A stretch of DNA of 64,000 nt from Cardiocondyla obscurior. Its lineage: Eukaryota > Arthropoda > Insecta > Hymenoptera > Formicidae. Location of the stretch: assembly GCF_019399895.1 (NCBI RefSeq), contig NC_091880.1, positions 2,542,001-2,606,000 on the forward strand. The letters are read 5' to 3'. Below are positions 44,600-57,900 of the stretch, in pieces (positions within the stretch are counted from its first letter, which is position 1; the number at the start of each line of letters is the position of its first letter). The position numbers and the translations under genes are program-made. The notes under the pieces were generated by a model. The model was given only the letters and a program-made list of their open reading frames with translations. It had not been told where the DNA came from and searched no databases.

Positions 44600-45701
44600 A
44601 CGAAAAGTCGGAGGTACGGTTTGTCGTCCGCTCTTGTCGCTCCGCTCGACTCCGCGCGCTTCGGGTGCACGCGAAGCCGTCCGAGGAACCACGAAGCGCC
44701 GCGCCGCGGCGCTACGTGCGGGCCGAGCTCGTCGCCGTTCAGTCAGCGAGGTGAAGTCTCAGTTCCGAGTATCGCGTCGACCGTTACGGGTTCGTCTACC
44801 GCGACGTGTCCCTTCGCAGTCCGTTTCGACCGGGCCCGATGGAGAACCGTGGGCCTGACGGGTGCAGTGCGGTGTGATAAACGAGAGGACAGAGTGGCGA
44901 AAACAACGAGCGACTTGCCGTGCACGAAGAGAGGAAGGATGGACGAAAATCACGCGACGCGGACGCCAACGGCTCGATCGCAGTAATCGGTTCGGCTGCA
45001 TCACACATCGGCGGCATCGCTAAACTCCGCCGTATTACCCATTAGATAAAATCATTCCGCGTTTTATACGAAAGAACAAGAAGTCGCCTAGCGGTCTCTC
45101 TCTCTCGTGCGATACTTTCAGCCGAGGGGGCACCGATCGAGACGAATCTAGATACGAGGTACGAACCGCTCGCAAGAGTGCCACTTGAAAAAAAAAAGTT
45201 GGCGGCGCTGGGAGGTCGCGCGCGCGGCGTCAGCTGCCATCGAGATTTAGTTAATCGCGCTTTCGTCAGGGTGATCGGTTCTCGACGGCGAGGGTGATCA
45301 AGATCGGCGTCTAAATAAACACGCGGCGGCGGACACGTACGGGCGCGAAATTATCGGGAGTGTAGCGGAAAGCGAACGGCAGCCAGGAGTTGGGCAGAGT
45401 CGCCGGGGATGTCGAGGGACGGAGGGTGGTGCCCGCGGCCGGTGAGGACGCGTTTTCGACACCCGACCGAGTGGCCGACGACCCGTCGCAGCTGAGATCG
45501 AAGTCGGATTATCCGAGGCCGTAGCGCCTAGTTCTCGCGAGGTGCTTCTCTACGGCGACCCGATCGCTGCTTGCTGGCCACGTCCGCCCCGCGAAGTTGG
45601 CGAGGACGCGACGCAGAGGTACTTCCGTTGTCGGCGTCACGTCTGTGCAGCGCGAAGCAACCCGGAACTACTCTCGGAGGATTCGGAAAGAGGTGCAGCA
45701 G
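44600..45701 (+). promoter_or_regulatory. CpG-rich promoter and non-coding first exon of a rightward gene
   Basis: GC- and CpG-rich block ending in a strong donor GCAGCAG|GTAAGG at 45,702. No long conserved frame crosses it, so it reads as a 5' UTR exon whose start is unknown. The next supported exon is the signal-peptide exon at 48,507. Confidence 0.5.
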
Positions 45702-47345
45702 GTAAGGATCGCACATTGCAACCAAGTATGCTACAAATTGCTTTCATAAGTCCGAAATTAAATTTAATTGGCTGCTTTGTGAAATTCGTTCGTTTTTGAT
45801 TTTAAGATATCTAATTAAGTTTCTTGAAATTTATGGAAGCAGTTGTATGTAATTTTTATTAATGAAACAGTAGTGAGGAAATGCAGGCAAAGTGTCGTTT
45901 CGGAACGTTTTACGGCACCGTTACTTTAACTTTGTTCAATAATTTGTACTCTCGTTTGATTGATATTCACGTGAAAATTCTCGCGCGATAAATATCAATA
46001 GCAAGCGTTATTTAATTGAATAAAAATTAAATTAAATTAAATATTAAATACTTGAATTTAATAAAATCGCTTGACTATCGGATCTCAAGTTACGTCAGTC
46101 GTAAAAATTACCGCAGTATTTATTCTCGCGACGAAGAAATCTCGCGACGATTATGTCGGCGGACGTTCAAGGCCGGGCGCCTGCAACGATTATGACAATT
46201 AAACCGATTAAAAGATGAAGTATGCGCTATTAAATTAAGTTAAAAAGTAACGATTAATTTTATATGTCTATAATTAAAATGCTCGTTCAATTCCAAGCTT
46301 GGTATACCTTTGTAATGGACGTTTACTCTCAAATATTCGATTCCAGAAAATTAAAAGAAAAATATAAAAGTTTGAAATTACCCAGAAGTTAAAATATTAA
46401 TTTTGTATAAATAATTTTATCGTGTGAAATATTTTTCAAACTCTTTTGGCTAGTTCTCGAGAGCATTTGCAGGCGCTCGGCGTTGAATATTAGATAAGGC
46501 GCGTAACAATTAATTAAAACACTCAGATGAGTAATAATTAATAGCCGGATGCGTAATTTTAATTTAACGATCATTTTAATATATTGAATCATTATGCAAC
46601 GAAAACGAGCCCAAGGTTTCGCTCGCTCCGTCGAGCTCGTCGCGTTGTGGGCGAGCTTTGACCAAATATGCAAGTGTCAAGGCTTAGATTCTACGAAGCT
46701 GCCGTCGGATGAGCGTTATAAAATTATTGTGAATGAATTATGGAAAGCGATCTCGGAGTGGGCTCGCGTTGCGCAACGAAACGACCGCAAACGATTTATT
46801 TTCCAAATGAATATGCGGGATTTGTAATATCTGTTTGTAAAAATCGGGGATAGCTCACTTTCGTTGCGTGATAGGAGGTGAATTCGCGTGAGGGAAGACT
46901 CGAAACCGTCGTGGAGACCACCGAGGATAGTCCCCAGCTAGTATCTCGGCGCGCTTTTGCGTGCGGGCGTTAAAGTCTCAGACGACATTAACGCTTGGCG
47001 CACGAAATTAACGTCCTATATAATTAATTGCCTTGGTTACTGCAATTTTTAATTGTTATTATCTCTAAATTCTCGGTATCATCGTTTGCATCGTATAATT
47101 ATACGTCTTTTTCTTCGCGAAGAATCGCGTGCCGTGAAGGGCACGTCCCTAGCCGCGATCGGCAATCTGACCGACGTCTCTCTCTCTCTCTCTCTCTCTC
47201 GCCCACCCCTTGTGCCACGAGATAGGTGGAAGCTGCGGGACCACGGGCACATTCTCGCCAAGATGTCGATCTCCGCCGGTCTCGTAAATCACGGCGCGAT
47301 ACACATCCGGCGCCAGCCATCGAAAAGGGCTTGGCGCGCGAAAAT

Positions 47346-47363
47346 GGCGGCCGCACGGCCGCC
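47346..47363. repeat. Perfect GC inverted repeat overlapping a YY1/Pho-type motif
   Basis: GGCGGCCG, CA, CGGCCGCC: 8-bp perfect arms. The left arm overlaps AAAATGGCGGC. Confidence 0.8.
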
Positions 47364-48389
47364 CATAGCCGACCATGGTGGTCCGATGGTGGTCGAGGTC
47401 GGCCGTGCTACACCGCCGTCGCCGCTGCCTATCGCGGTATACTAAAAAGTGAACGTTGCATCGTGCATCGCCGCCGCCGCCGCCGCCTTCGCGAACAAGC
47501 GTGTCGCTTTCTCGACGGGCTGCTCGAGCGCCTGCACCCGAACGGTGCTCCAAAGATACTAACCCACCTGAAAACGTTCATCGGCTACCTCGACGTCGAG
47601 ATTGGCCTTAACCCTCGCTCGCGGTGACGTCACGATGCGGGGAAGCGTCGCGAATTTTTTTTCTTTTTTTTTTCTTTTTTTTTCTTTTTTTTTTTTTGCG
47701 CCCGGCCGCAGACCGCTCTGGACCGCGACTCGTGGAATGGGGCGAGGGAGGAATGCAAGGCTATCGTCATGTACTGAACTGAATTGTAGAATAGAACGGA
47801 GGAATGTCGGGCTGCACCACTCGGACCCCTTTTACATAGATTAAGTAGAGCTAATACAGGGGATAGAGCATATAGGGGTATAATTGAAAACGGGCTCAAG
47901 GTCGGTAGAGAGAGCGACGTAGGTAATAAAGAAAGAATGATCCGGTTTGCAGAGTGACTGCTGTTGGTCATTATTTTTCAAAGCACGTTCTAAAAAAGCA
48001 GATACCCTGATCGTCTAACCGGTCCACTGATAATACAACAACGTGGCGTAATAAAGAAGTTCCTCATACGAAAATGGAACTTTATAAAATCCACCGCGCG
48101 TCCGTTTAATTGTAAATTTTACTTCAGACGTAACGCAACTGTAAAATAATTGAAATACTTGCGTAATTATTATAAAATAAATAAAATACTTGTAAGAATT
48201 GTATTCTTAGATAGACATTTGCTGGTTTTTGATATTTTAAAATGTTCTTTCTAATTGATCGCAATTAAAAAAATTTTTTTTCTTTGGGAAGGAAGAAATT
48301 ATCTTAACAAATTTATTAATTATTAATGTTGATCGCCTTGGATAATATTTATAAGGAATATTTCTTAAATGAGGGTGCAAACGTGATAA

Positions 48390-48413
48390 GCGGCAGATCT
48401 TCGAATCTGCCGC
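48390..48413. repeat. Perfect 9-bp stem with UUCG-type loop
   Basis: GCGGCAGAT, CTTCGA, ATCTGCCGC. It lies 93 nt upstream of the signal-peptide exon at 48,507 and could fold in the pre-mRNA near the branch region. Confidence 0.8.
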
Positions 48414-48506
48414 CTCTCGCACGCGACGGAGACGATGTTTGCGCGATCGATCGTACTTTGTGCGAGTTCGACCCAGTTATTAATAAGACTTTCTCTTTTA
48501 TTTTAG

Positions 48507-48544
48507 CCATGGACTGGAGGGGGTTCGCGCTGGCATTTCTGGTG
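48507..48544 (+). CDS. First coding exon of a secreted or membrane protein (signal peptide, part 1)
   Basis: Strong acceptor CTTTTATTTTAG ends 48,506; ATG at 48,509 in context AGCCATGG; donor GTG|GTAAGT at 48,545. Encodes MDWRGFALAFLV, leaving in phase 0. The start is supported by purine at +4 and the hydrophobic run that follows. The product is not identified. A small first coding exon before long introns is common in insect neuronal Ig-superfamily genes, but nothing here proves that class. Confidence 0.6.
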
Positions 48545-51500
48545 GTAAGTAAACAAAAAAAAATTATTTCTTTTACCGCATATATAAAGGAAGCTCACCT
48601 TGAACGAATGGGATATCTTAATTACTCGAGTCATTTTCTTTGTTTTTCCTTACATTACTTTTCTGCGAGACATAAATTAAACCATCGACATTAAAGAAAA
48701 AAAAAATATACATATATAATTTGTTACAAAAGAAAATATTGCACCAAGAAATTGCTAAATTACTTTAATATTTAATCAGTATCGTTATCGAATTTCTATC
48801 TCCTTTTTTTTTCGCGAATATATTTATATAAGAAATTTACGATATTATTCATTTTAAATGTGCAATCGCTTAAGTCAAATTTAAACGCAATTGTAAACTT
48901 TTTGCGTTATGCAATTCGCGCGAGGTGCTGCTGACATAATAGCGCCGTGCAAAAAAAAGGGTCGGCTGAAAACAGTATAACGTTTATCCCGCGATTTCAC
49001 CGTTAGTAATAGTTTTATCTTTGAGGAACCGATTGATGGATTATCCTTGCGCTTGACTCGGCATCTTTCCTGAGGTCGAAGGGCGAGGATAATGTACAGT
49101 CGTGAGTGTACTTTCGACGTCATTTCGGAAGGATAGGCGCGGATTAATGGTGTCGGTGATATGTATACACGGCACTTTCTCCCGTGCGTGCCGCGTCGTG
49201 TGGTTTACTAAGATATGCAATGCGTTGCGTAACCCTTTGTTGGCGCACGACACATCCGAGAAAGGTGTCCGGGGGGACTGGGCCGACTGTTGAACCGCAT
49301 CGGCACGAATCGTCGCACGAATCGCTGAAGTAGATTAATTCGTAATCCCCTCAATCGAACGCGTCCGACAGTGGAAATTTGACAAACGAGCCGCTCTCGA
49401 GAAAGCAGCTGGACGGCTTTCGAGAGCGATTTTCAACCGTAACGCCGGTTGAATATGCACGCGCGATTTTCTCTCTAATCGCGCTTAGTTTTTCAAATTG
49501 TCAACGCTAAGCCAGTCCGACTGACATTCGAGTATCTCCTCCGCGTATCGGGGTAATCGATATGTCGCTCTCGAAAGTTTGTTAATTACTCCAGAACGCG
49601 GCGTGAAGTTTGAAAGTGTAGAAAACGACTGGAATAGAAAAGAAAAATCAATTGCTTATGTTTTCTGGGTAATGAATATCAACGCTAACGAGCGAACGGT
49701 TTCGTTTTACAGGCGTGAACTGAGAGAAGTGTTAGGGAGGAATTCATTGCTCGCGACGAGAGTCGAAAGTTGTAGCGTTGAAAATTTATAGCGCAATAGG
49801 CTCTACATTTATAAAGTGGCGATATACTTTACGGTGGCATTGAAAGACTGGAAATAAACAAAAAGCGCGATAATGCAGGGTATTTAGGTACGACAGCGGG
49901 TTGTTTTTTTTTTTCTTTTTTGTTTCCACGGCGGTTTCGGAGAGCGTTATGTCACCGCCCTGACAATAGTCGTGGGATTACTTTATGGATTCAGAGAGAC
50001 CGACGGATTTATTGTCGTTAACCCATTCAAGAGGCGGCAATTCCGACGTTGCGCAACATAATAATTGACAATTACGCTAAACTTGACGTTAACGTGTGGC
50101 TTCAATCTCTACACGCGGGCCTGACAACGTGTCGCGGAAAGTCGCAAATTTCGTGTTTATTATCACGAAACTTCTCATTGGCGCGTATTACTTTGCACAA
50201 AATAAAATATCTCAAAGTTCAACCGTGACAATTAATTAAGCAGAAAGCTTAAGAAAGCATTTCTTTAAGCTGCATATAAATTAAAATTTATATTCTTTTT
50301 CTATCGGCTAGCTTGTGCAGGACGCGCGTTAAGTTGTATCGGTAAACGGCCCGTTGCACGTAAGAAGTAAAGACAATCCGTTCGGGACGCCGGCACGCCC
50401 ACTTTTACTTCGTGTTCTTTTAAATATCGACGCGAGATCTCGGCGAGCCCGGCGCTCGCTGGCGCGTTTCCATAAACGTTTCACTCCGCGGCCGATGGGA
50501 GACAGCCGATAAACCGGAAACGCGACGTCGATTGTGCGCCTCTCGCAACGTTACGCGCTCGCTCGTTTCTGCATCGCGACCGAACGAGGGAATCCGCCGG
50601 TCATCAATTCCGCAAACAGCGCGGCGACTTGGACAAATATTGCGTCATTTTCGAAGGGAACAGGTTCCTCGTCGGCGGAAGGTTACGAGTATCTCTAAAT
50701 ATTTTCTCTCCAAGAGGGAGAACGGAATCGGTGACTATTCTTACCGGTGACAGCTCGCCGTCGAAAGGATTCTTCAAACAATACGTGGGCTGAACTCGCG
50801 CTTGAGAATACCAGAAACGCAAACACGAATGGCGCAAACATTCGATGCGACGAGGAGTCGGCCGGGAAGACCGATGGATATCCATATATGCTAGCGGCGA
50901 TAGGAGAAAGGCAAAGGCTTTCGTTTGTCGAATTTCTCTTTGCGAAAAATATCACACCTGAAAATTTGGCGCGTTTAGCTAAGAGGGGCGAGGGCCCGTC
51001 GCCCAAATTAGGATTCGTCGACGCGGTTGTCCGGATTAGAGAAATCGTGTGGGCGCGCGCTTAAAGTTCGGAAGTCATTGCGATTAAGCGCAATCTCCTC
51101 CGCCCACGTATGCGCGACAATCCTCCTTGGAGATCCTTGTACAGCTCCGTGCCTCTGTTAAATACTTAAATCTCCGAGCGTGACATAATCGGCGGCTTTG
51201 CTCGCGGCGTTAAATCGCGGCGTCACAAGAGCACGCGCCGCGATTGCGGACGAAAGTGACTAACTAGCGAGAGTCGCGGACCTGGGTGTCTGCAATAGCG
51301 AGGTAATGGGCGGCGATCTCAAGGAGATCTCGGCCCACGTTAGATCCGTGTTGAGTCGCGGCTGCTGATCGGAGTCCGTCGCTCCAATTACCTATTGAAC
51401 TACTTGACGCGGTCCAAGGACCGTGTCTCTGTCGACGACGCAATCACCGTCTCGGTTTCACTATCGTCCTGTCGCGTTGACCGTTAAATTAAACGCGCGA

Positions 51501-54500
51501 CGACCGAGAGAGACTCGCGGTATCAACGTTAAATGTAATAAAATTTTCTAATTAAACGACCAAGTCCAAGAATACCGTCGCGAGTGACGTCAGGGCTAAT
51601 TTTAGCCAACACTTGGCGCCGGCGAATATTCCTCCCGGGCGATTAACGCTTATCCGCCGTAACGAGCAATTAATAAGGGAATTGGCGATTAACTGATATT
51701 ATTATCATTATCGGGGATACCACGAGCGAGCCCCTCGGTTTTCTCCCTCGGTTTATCGCCGGCGAAGACGCGCGTTTCGCGTACGGAGCGAAGCGAAGGT
51801 CAGTCCTCGATGGATTCCATCGGACATGGAACGTCGCGAACCTTATATGGTCCGGTCTTGCTGCCGGCGAACTAACTCCGCGCGCCGGAGCTGGGCCGCG
51901 GCTTTATCCGAGGTATCTCAGCCGCGTTTCGCGCACGTCACGTTACGATCGAACTGTATCATGCATCGCCGATAATCTGTCTCGCCACGGGCGCTCGTCA
52001 AATTAATGGGACCGGGACTCCGGGATAGAAATTGGCCGGCAGCCGCCGTGCCACGGTTCTTTCGCCATCGCCTTCACTTTGGCGTTTTAGAGTCGCGAGC
52101 TTGGTCGGCGCGCGAGGTGAGAAAGAGCGAGAGAGAACGAGATGCAAAGGGGGAGCACGTCGTGCCGAGTGTGTACACACTTGAATGGCCGGTGACTCGT
52201 TAGACCACTTTCATTGCACGGACGAACAAGCGCCGGCCATGCTGACGTCAGCGTTCCCCACGGAGACTCCGTCACCTCCTGGTCGCGTGAAACTTTCCGC
52301 GGCGGTGTCGAGCTAGCGCTCACGGGGCGATTGTTATTTTAGCGCCGAGAGATAAACTTTTATCCCAGGTTACGCGCGAGATCGTCCCGCGTGGGAAAAA
52401 GAAAGGCGAGAGGGCTCCGCGGGAGCCCTCTCTCGCGGTCGCTTCTCCTAGGTCAGCTATCGCTTTCAGATGCAGCGCTCGTTCGCCGATACCTGAATTG
52501 GAAGCGACGGAAAGACAAAAGTGTGTCGAGGGAAAATTGCGCGGCTATCGTCCTTGTGTTATTTGCTCGCTATTAATTCGCGATCGTTGTCGCTCCGCTT
52601 ACCGCTTCTGTACGGACCTGGAGGAATTGGCCAGGTCAGAAGACGCGCGATCTCCGATCGGCCAAGCGGCCTCGGCTATACGGACGGATTTGCAACGATT
52701 CGCAACTGTTCGCAGCCAGATTGAATCGTCTCAAAGTACGTTATACACTTATCGAACGAACACAGCAACCGCGAAACCCTCGTCGGTGATGTACGTTGCG
52801 ATATGTCATTGTTGCAGTGATTGAATCGTTTAGGAATGTTCGCTGTTCGCCCGCTAAGTGTACGCACACCTTTGCTCGAGTCCACGTGTCTTCCGCGTTG
52901 AAGCCACACGCTGCAGATGAACGTTACTCATCTACGCGGAGATTACGCGCCGCGAGAACGGACCTCGAATCGAATTGATGGCAGGCGATTACCGCACACG
53001 TGTATCTCTCGTCGCTGTTAATCTAAAAATAAATTATCGCGACGTTTCGCCGGATGGCATAATCACGGGCGATTTTAGCCGCGGATACACGTTAATGACG
53101 TTAATGCGCCGCACGTCTCTTCCATTATCGGACGGTGAACGGGGAGAGGGAGTGGAAACTCTCGCGCGTCTCTCATCGCCACAATAACCGGCACCTGTCT
53201 CATTTGCGAGCGCCGTGACGTGAGAAAAGGGGTAGAGAACTTCCATGTTTCGCTCGAGAAATCAATCACCGTTTTATTACTTCATTTTCCCCTCCTCATT
53301 AGAATGACGCCATCGTTCGTACGATTTTATTAAAGGCAACAGCGACCTTGTCTGCGCCGAGTGACGGTCTTTCCTTTTTCTTGCGGACGTCGCGAGCTAT
53401 CGCAAATAATGTATTCACGTAACCGGACGGTCATTAATTTCAACGCTCCGCGACGATAATTTATTTTAGCCCGCGAAGAAAGCGTTTCCCGTCTTACGCA
53501 AATTTTTTTTCTTTTTCTTTCTTTCTTTTTTTTTTTTATATTTTTTTCTTAAGCAGCGACGACAGCCGTCCAGCGGTCTGATACTCTCTGAAAAGTGGGA
53601 ACAGCATGCGGCTCGCACAATCTAGCGAGCGAGAACAGCGAGAGGCGATCAACTCGGGCATGACATTTTCGCGAAGACTTTCATATCGCGCACTTTAATC
53701 GCCCGGCGATCGATCATCGAGCCAGCGATCGGTTAAATTAATACTTGGCTACGGAATACGTCTATCGGACTGTACAACGCGCCGCAGACGTGTGTTTAAA
53801 ACGAATCGCTTGAAATCGCACAGGCGATGGTGTTCCCGTAAACCGTGATGGGGATCCCTCGGTAATCAATTTATTCGACACGTTAAACGGCGATATCGGG
53901 CGCGATGAAGATAAATCCTCGCCGGCTGCCTGTTCGCGGGATCTCGTTTTCATCTCGGATCGTTGCGGCTAAGACGGCGACGCTCCCATCGTTTCGCAAT
54001 GACGCGACAGTTAACGGACGTGGCAAATGGATAATGATTACGGCAAAATGGGTAATGATACCGCGAATTCGTTCGGAACGGCTCGCGATAGGGAGTTGGA
54101 TTAAATTAATTCGAATCGGGATAAATCATCACTCGTTGCGAGTACGCCGACTGCGATTACGCGTATTATTTTAATGAACGGCTGAGCAGCACATTCGTCT
54201 CGAGGCGTTTCACGGCTCCGAAGAGTCGGATCTTAATTCTTTTTTTATTTTTTTTTTATTTTTTTTTTATATCTCCCCGCGCCAGCATATTGCGCTCATT
54301 TCGTCATCGACTTCTCCGCGAACGCCGATGATATCACACCGCCAATTGTGGCAACTTGCTCCGTCACCGGGGCTAACCTGATCCTGATAAATACGTCCCA
54401 TCAGACTAAAAGTGACGGCGACACTGCTCTCTTTTTCCACGCCTCTCCTCAGTGTTTACCTAACGCCGATTATCTTGAATTTTACGTAATCTCTTCCACG

Positions 54501-54837
54501 ATTCCTTTCCTGCCTTTTTAGATTCTCTTTCCGCGTCTCGGCGCTCTTCTCGGGCCACCGTCGACTTTATATTCGCGCCGCGAGTCTCGCCGTGCCAGGG
54601 AGAAAAATTGACAATATTTTCTGGAGCTTGTAAGCACCAGTTCTTACTTAAGCGTTAGATACCACTTGCGACACGCGTGTTACAGCCGTGTTACAATATC
54701 GTGCGTGTTGCGCTAGTCGTCTAATTGCGTTTGCGAGATACGCCCGCCACCGGCGGCTAACACGCGGCAGTCAACGCGAACAATTCTATCTTATTAAGCG
54801 AGAAGATCTAATGCATCGCCTTTCCCCTTGTTTTCAG
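48545..54837 (+). other. Putative 6.3 kb intron
   Basis: No exon recognised. Mixed AT/CpG sequence with T-rich tracts (49,905-49,920; 53,505-53,540; 54,240-54,270) and a strong hairpin at 52,408-52,432. Confidence 0.5.
52408..52432. repeat. Perfect 11-bp inverted repeat with 3-nt loop
   Basis: GAGAGGGCTCC, GCG, GGAGCCCTCTC. This is the strongest small hairpin I found in the window. It lies in a GC-rich part of the putative intron. No flanking T tract or gene makes it a recognisable RNA element. Confidence 0.85.
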
Positions 54838-54904
54838 ATCACAATAACGAGGCACAGCGATGCCAGTACGCACGCAGCCCAGCTACCTCAACAGCTGCCG
54901 ACAT
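54838..54904 (+). CDS. Second coding exon of the signal-peptide gene
   Basis: Acceptor CCTTGTTTTCAG ends 54,837 and donor CAT|GTGAGT is at 54,905. It enters in phase 0 and leaves in phase 1. Joined to the exon at 48,507 it gives MDWRGFALAFLV-ITITRHSDASTHA-AQLPQQLPT: a hydrophobic core crossing the junction and a plausible cleavage site after THA. Phase-1 exit is typical before extracellular domains. The frame and the completed signal peptide are the main evidence; downstream exons were not found. Confidence 0.5.
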
Positions 54905-57900
54905 GTGAGTACACATATATATATATGCATGTAAGACTTGCTTTCTAATTGTTCCGGTGACGCGGGGCGACGACTAATTAGGAACGGATCAATTAGACGC
55001 CGATCTCGCGTACGCGGAATCGGAAGCTCGCGATGCGGCTCGTACGCCGGCGATTCCGTCGGTTTCCTTTTCCACGTCGATTCGCGCGGTGGTATTTTCT
55101 CCCGCGAAAAAAATCGCCGACTCCCCTCTCGTTCTCGCAAAGCCAAATTGCCGGATAATCAGATAAAAGTGGACGCTTTCCACACGACGCGCACTTTCTA
55201 ATGACGGCACAATACCGGCCTGATGACAATGATGCGCGAGGTGGGACGCTCGCGGTAACGAAGTATAACGGTTTGGCAATAAACGTAATTACGAGAAAGT
55301 AATCGACCTCCTGTACTTTCTTAACGCCCCGACGGAGAAGCGTAATTAATTACGCGGGCTAATTGCCTTTGCGCGTCTCGATCAATCAAGCGCGGATTTG
55401 AATGCGCGCTGGCGTGCGTCGGTGATTTTATCTGCTCCCGACATGTTTGATTGCATCAATTAAATATTGATTTCTTATCAACGGAATTGACGTCAAAAAG
55501 TAATCTCAAAACGAGTGCGTACCTGTAATCACGTCCGTAGCACTACTAAGTACAACGTCAATAGGTTTAAAAATTATTCGGTGATCTTCAATTAAATCTC
55601 TCCGTTGCATTAACGAAATTTGATAAACGACGTCACGAGCGCGTCAGCGGTAATTAATAAACGAAGAAAATTATTTGAACGCTTCTCAAGACTCGTATTT
55701 ATTAACGTTTGATAAAAAAGAAAGGAAAAAAAATAGGGGGGGACTATAATCTTATCCGCTTTGCTGCCGCAGCGATTTTTAGTCGGATGCAGATTTTTCT
55801 TACGTCAGCGAAATTGGGCGGGAAGTATTTAATCGACGGGTGATTTTAACGAAAGGGAAAAGTCGTCGTTCGGTGGAGAGTCTTTCTAGACAGACCGACG
55901 ACCTTCCCTGGAAGACATTGCTTTTGCTGGAAGGTGAACGCAGCCGTGCGACCTAGATTCTCGTGTGGAAAGGAGCGAAGCCGGCCGCGAGATGAACGGA
56001 GAAAGAGTGATGCGAGATATAAACGGCACGAAACGAGATGACTATTATAACCGGGACGAGCGGTGCACACCATCGCGATATCCGCCGCGGCATCGACGCG
56101 AATCGAAAGTCCACGCCGTGCACTTGGCTCCGGGACACTTTCAGGCCTTTTACTTCACGCAGTCGCACGACCGCAAGTCAAATTTCACTTATCGTATCGG
56201 CGGAAACGCGCCGTCTGTTCGGAACTCGCCTCTGCCCACCTTATCGGGAGAATCGCAAATCGCAGAACCAGTCTTTCGCAAAACCCGCCCGCGGTCCCGC
56301 GCCGAATCGCGCAGTTTTCGATATCAATTTCGCGATGCAACAACTTAGTTTTATTTACTCGAGCAAGAATAATTCTACTAAATATATTTTAAAACGTTAA
56401 ATAGAAATTAATTTCGTTGTTAAAGAAGCAGGACGGTTAATGTACGTATATTAAATTTAATTTATTAGATTTATTAAGCTCGATCATGGTCAGTTTGTTA
56501 GTAACAATGTTAAGTCGCGCTTTTTTGCATAAAACAGTTCGATATATGTCCGTCGAGTATAGATTCATAATTCCTCGAATATCTCTGGGTGCTTCACGAG
56601 ACGACGATTAATGAGCGAGACCAACACACTATTTCCCTCCTGACAAAGATGAATTGAAAGTCTCTGTTGAAGCGCCCGCGGGTGCCTTTCGGACTTTTAC
56701 TTTTTGTCGTTTGTTCCGCCGAAGCGCCTCGTTGAGAACGAAGGAAAATGAAATTGTTCCGTTCTGCCCTGATAAGAAACTAGGCACGCGTCCTCCGCAT
56801 TATATTATTATTATTATTACTTTCCGTTTGTTCTCTTTACAAATGATTTGGCGCCTACTCTCGAACACGTTTACGCGCTGCTTTATGCTGATGATCTTAA
56901 GTCATCTCTTCAAGCTAATTTACTTTCTAACCGTTACAGCCTGTCGACAGGCTTATTTCTTGACATACAAATGTTCTATTAAGAGACTGTCACCTAATTA
57001 TAATCCAATTTGCCATTCACACATGTGTTCTTAGACAAACATGGCACGCGCACACGTATATACGTATGCAGATTTACCATTAGCTTATTTTTTTTTTTTT
57101 ACTATAAATTTAGTTAAATCTTAAAATCTTTATTTTAATAATATTAATATTTTAATAATATTGAGGCACGATATTTAAATTCGACGAGATTTATATATAT
57201 ATATTACAATTATAAATTATAATAAATTACTAAAACTTGCAGGTTTATTCTTTTTAAATTCATTAACGGCTGCGTTTATTTAACATTATGCTTTTAATCT
57301 GTTTCGTAATTTTTATTTTATCAAGTTAAAATACGTGTGTGTAGTACATTTAAAAATCGATGAATTAACATGTTCCAAATTCTTTGCGATCTCTCCCCCC
57401 CTCAGATATCTTTTTGGTTGTTCTCGAGAGATTTACATTCCGATTATTGCATTGTAAGGCGCTATCATCGTCGGAATCGAGTAGTGCATTGTTTAGTGCC
57501 TCTCGAACCGCTGTTTCTGCACTCTCGAAGAGAAACCGCACCTTCGAAGAAAGTATTTTTTTTCGCTCCTACCTTCGTGCATGCGAACACTCGTTCGCTC
57601 TCGCGCGGAGGACGAAACTATTATTCTCACATGCACCACACTACCCCGCAGCCGTTCTTCCATATATGCGCCATGCCGATAAACCGCATCGTTTAGTTCT
57701 CATTCTCCCGTTTACCGTTTTATTAAACTGATATTTATCGAAAGCTTGTATTGTTAAAGAAACAAATTAATCCGCTGTTAGCCGACGCTCGTTAAACGAA
57801 TTCTCGGTGAAATCGTCGTTTTCCGCTAGAAAAACCCGCGTGGTCTCAATTGGGCGCGTTCTCCAATTCTTCATGAACGTTCTCTAAAATCATCGAGTAG

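Larger units (their letters stand above)
45702..48506 (+). other. Putative intron between leader exon and first coding exon
   Basis: Includes an AT-rich part, then a second GC-rich block at about 47,100-47,770 with a TC repeat (47,178-47,200), an AAAATGGCGGC motif (YY1/Pho type, 47,341-47,351) and a CGC triplet run (47,468-47,488). That block could be an alternative promoter. No coding exon was recognised. Confidence 0.4.

Noticed and set aside
44426..44986. 186-codon plus-strand frame before the signal-peptide gene
   Set aside because: Begins in a CT-rich repeat and continues into a CpG-rich leader; no domain, so treated as 5' UTR or promoter.
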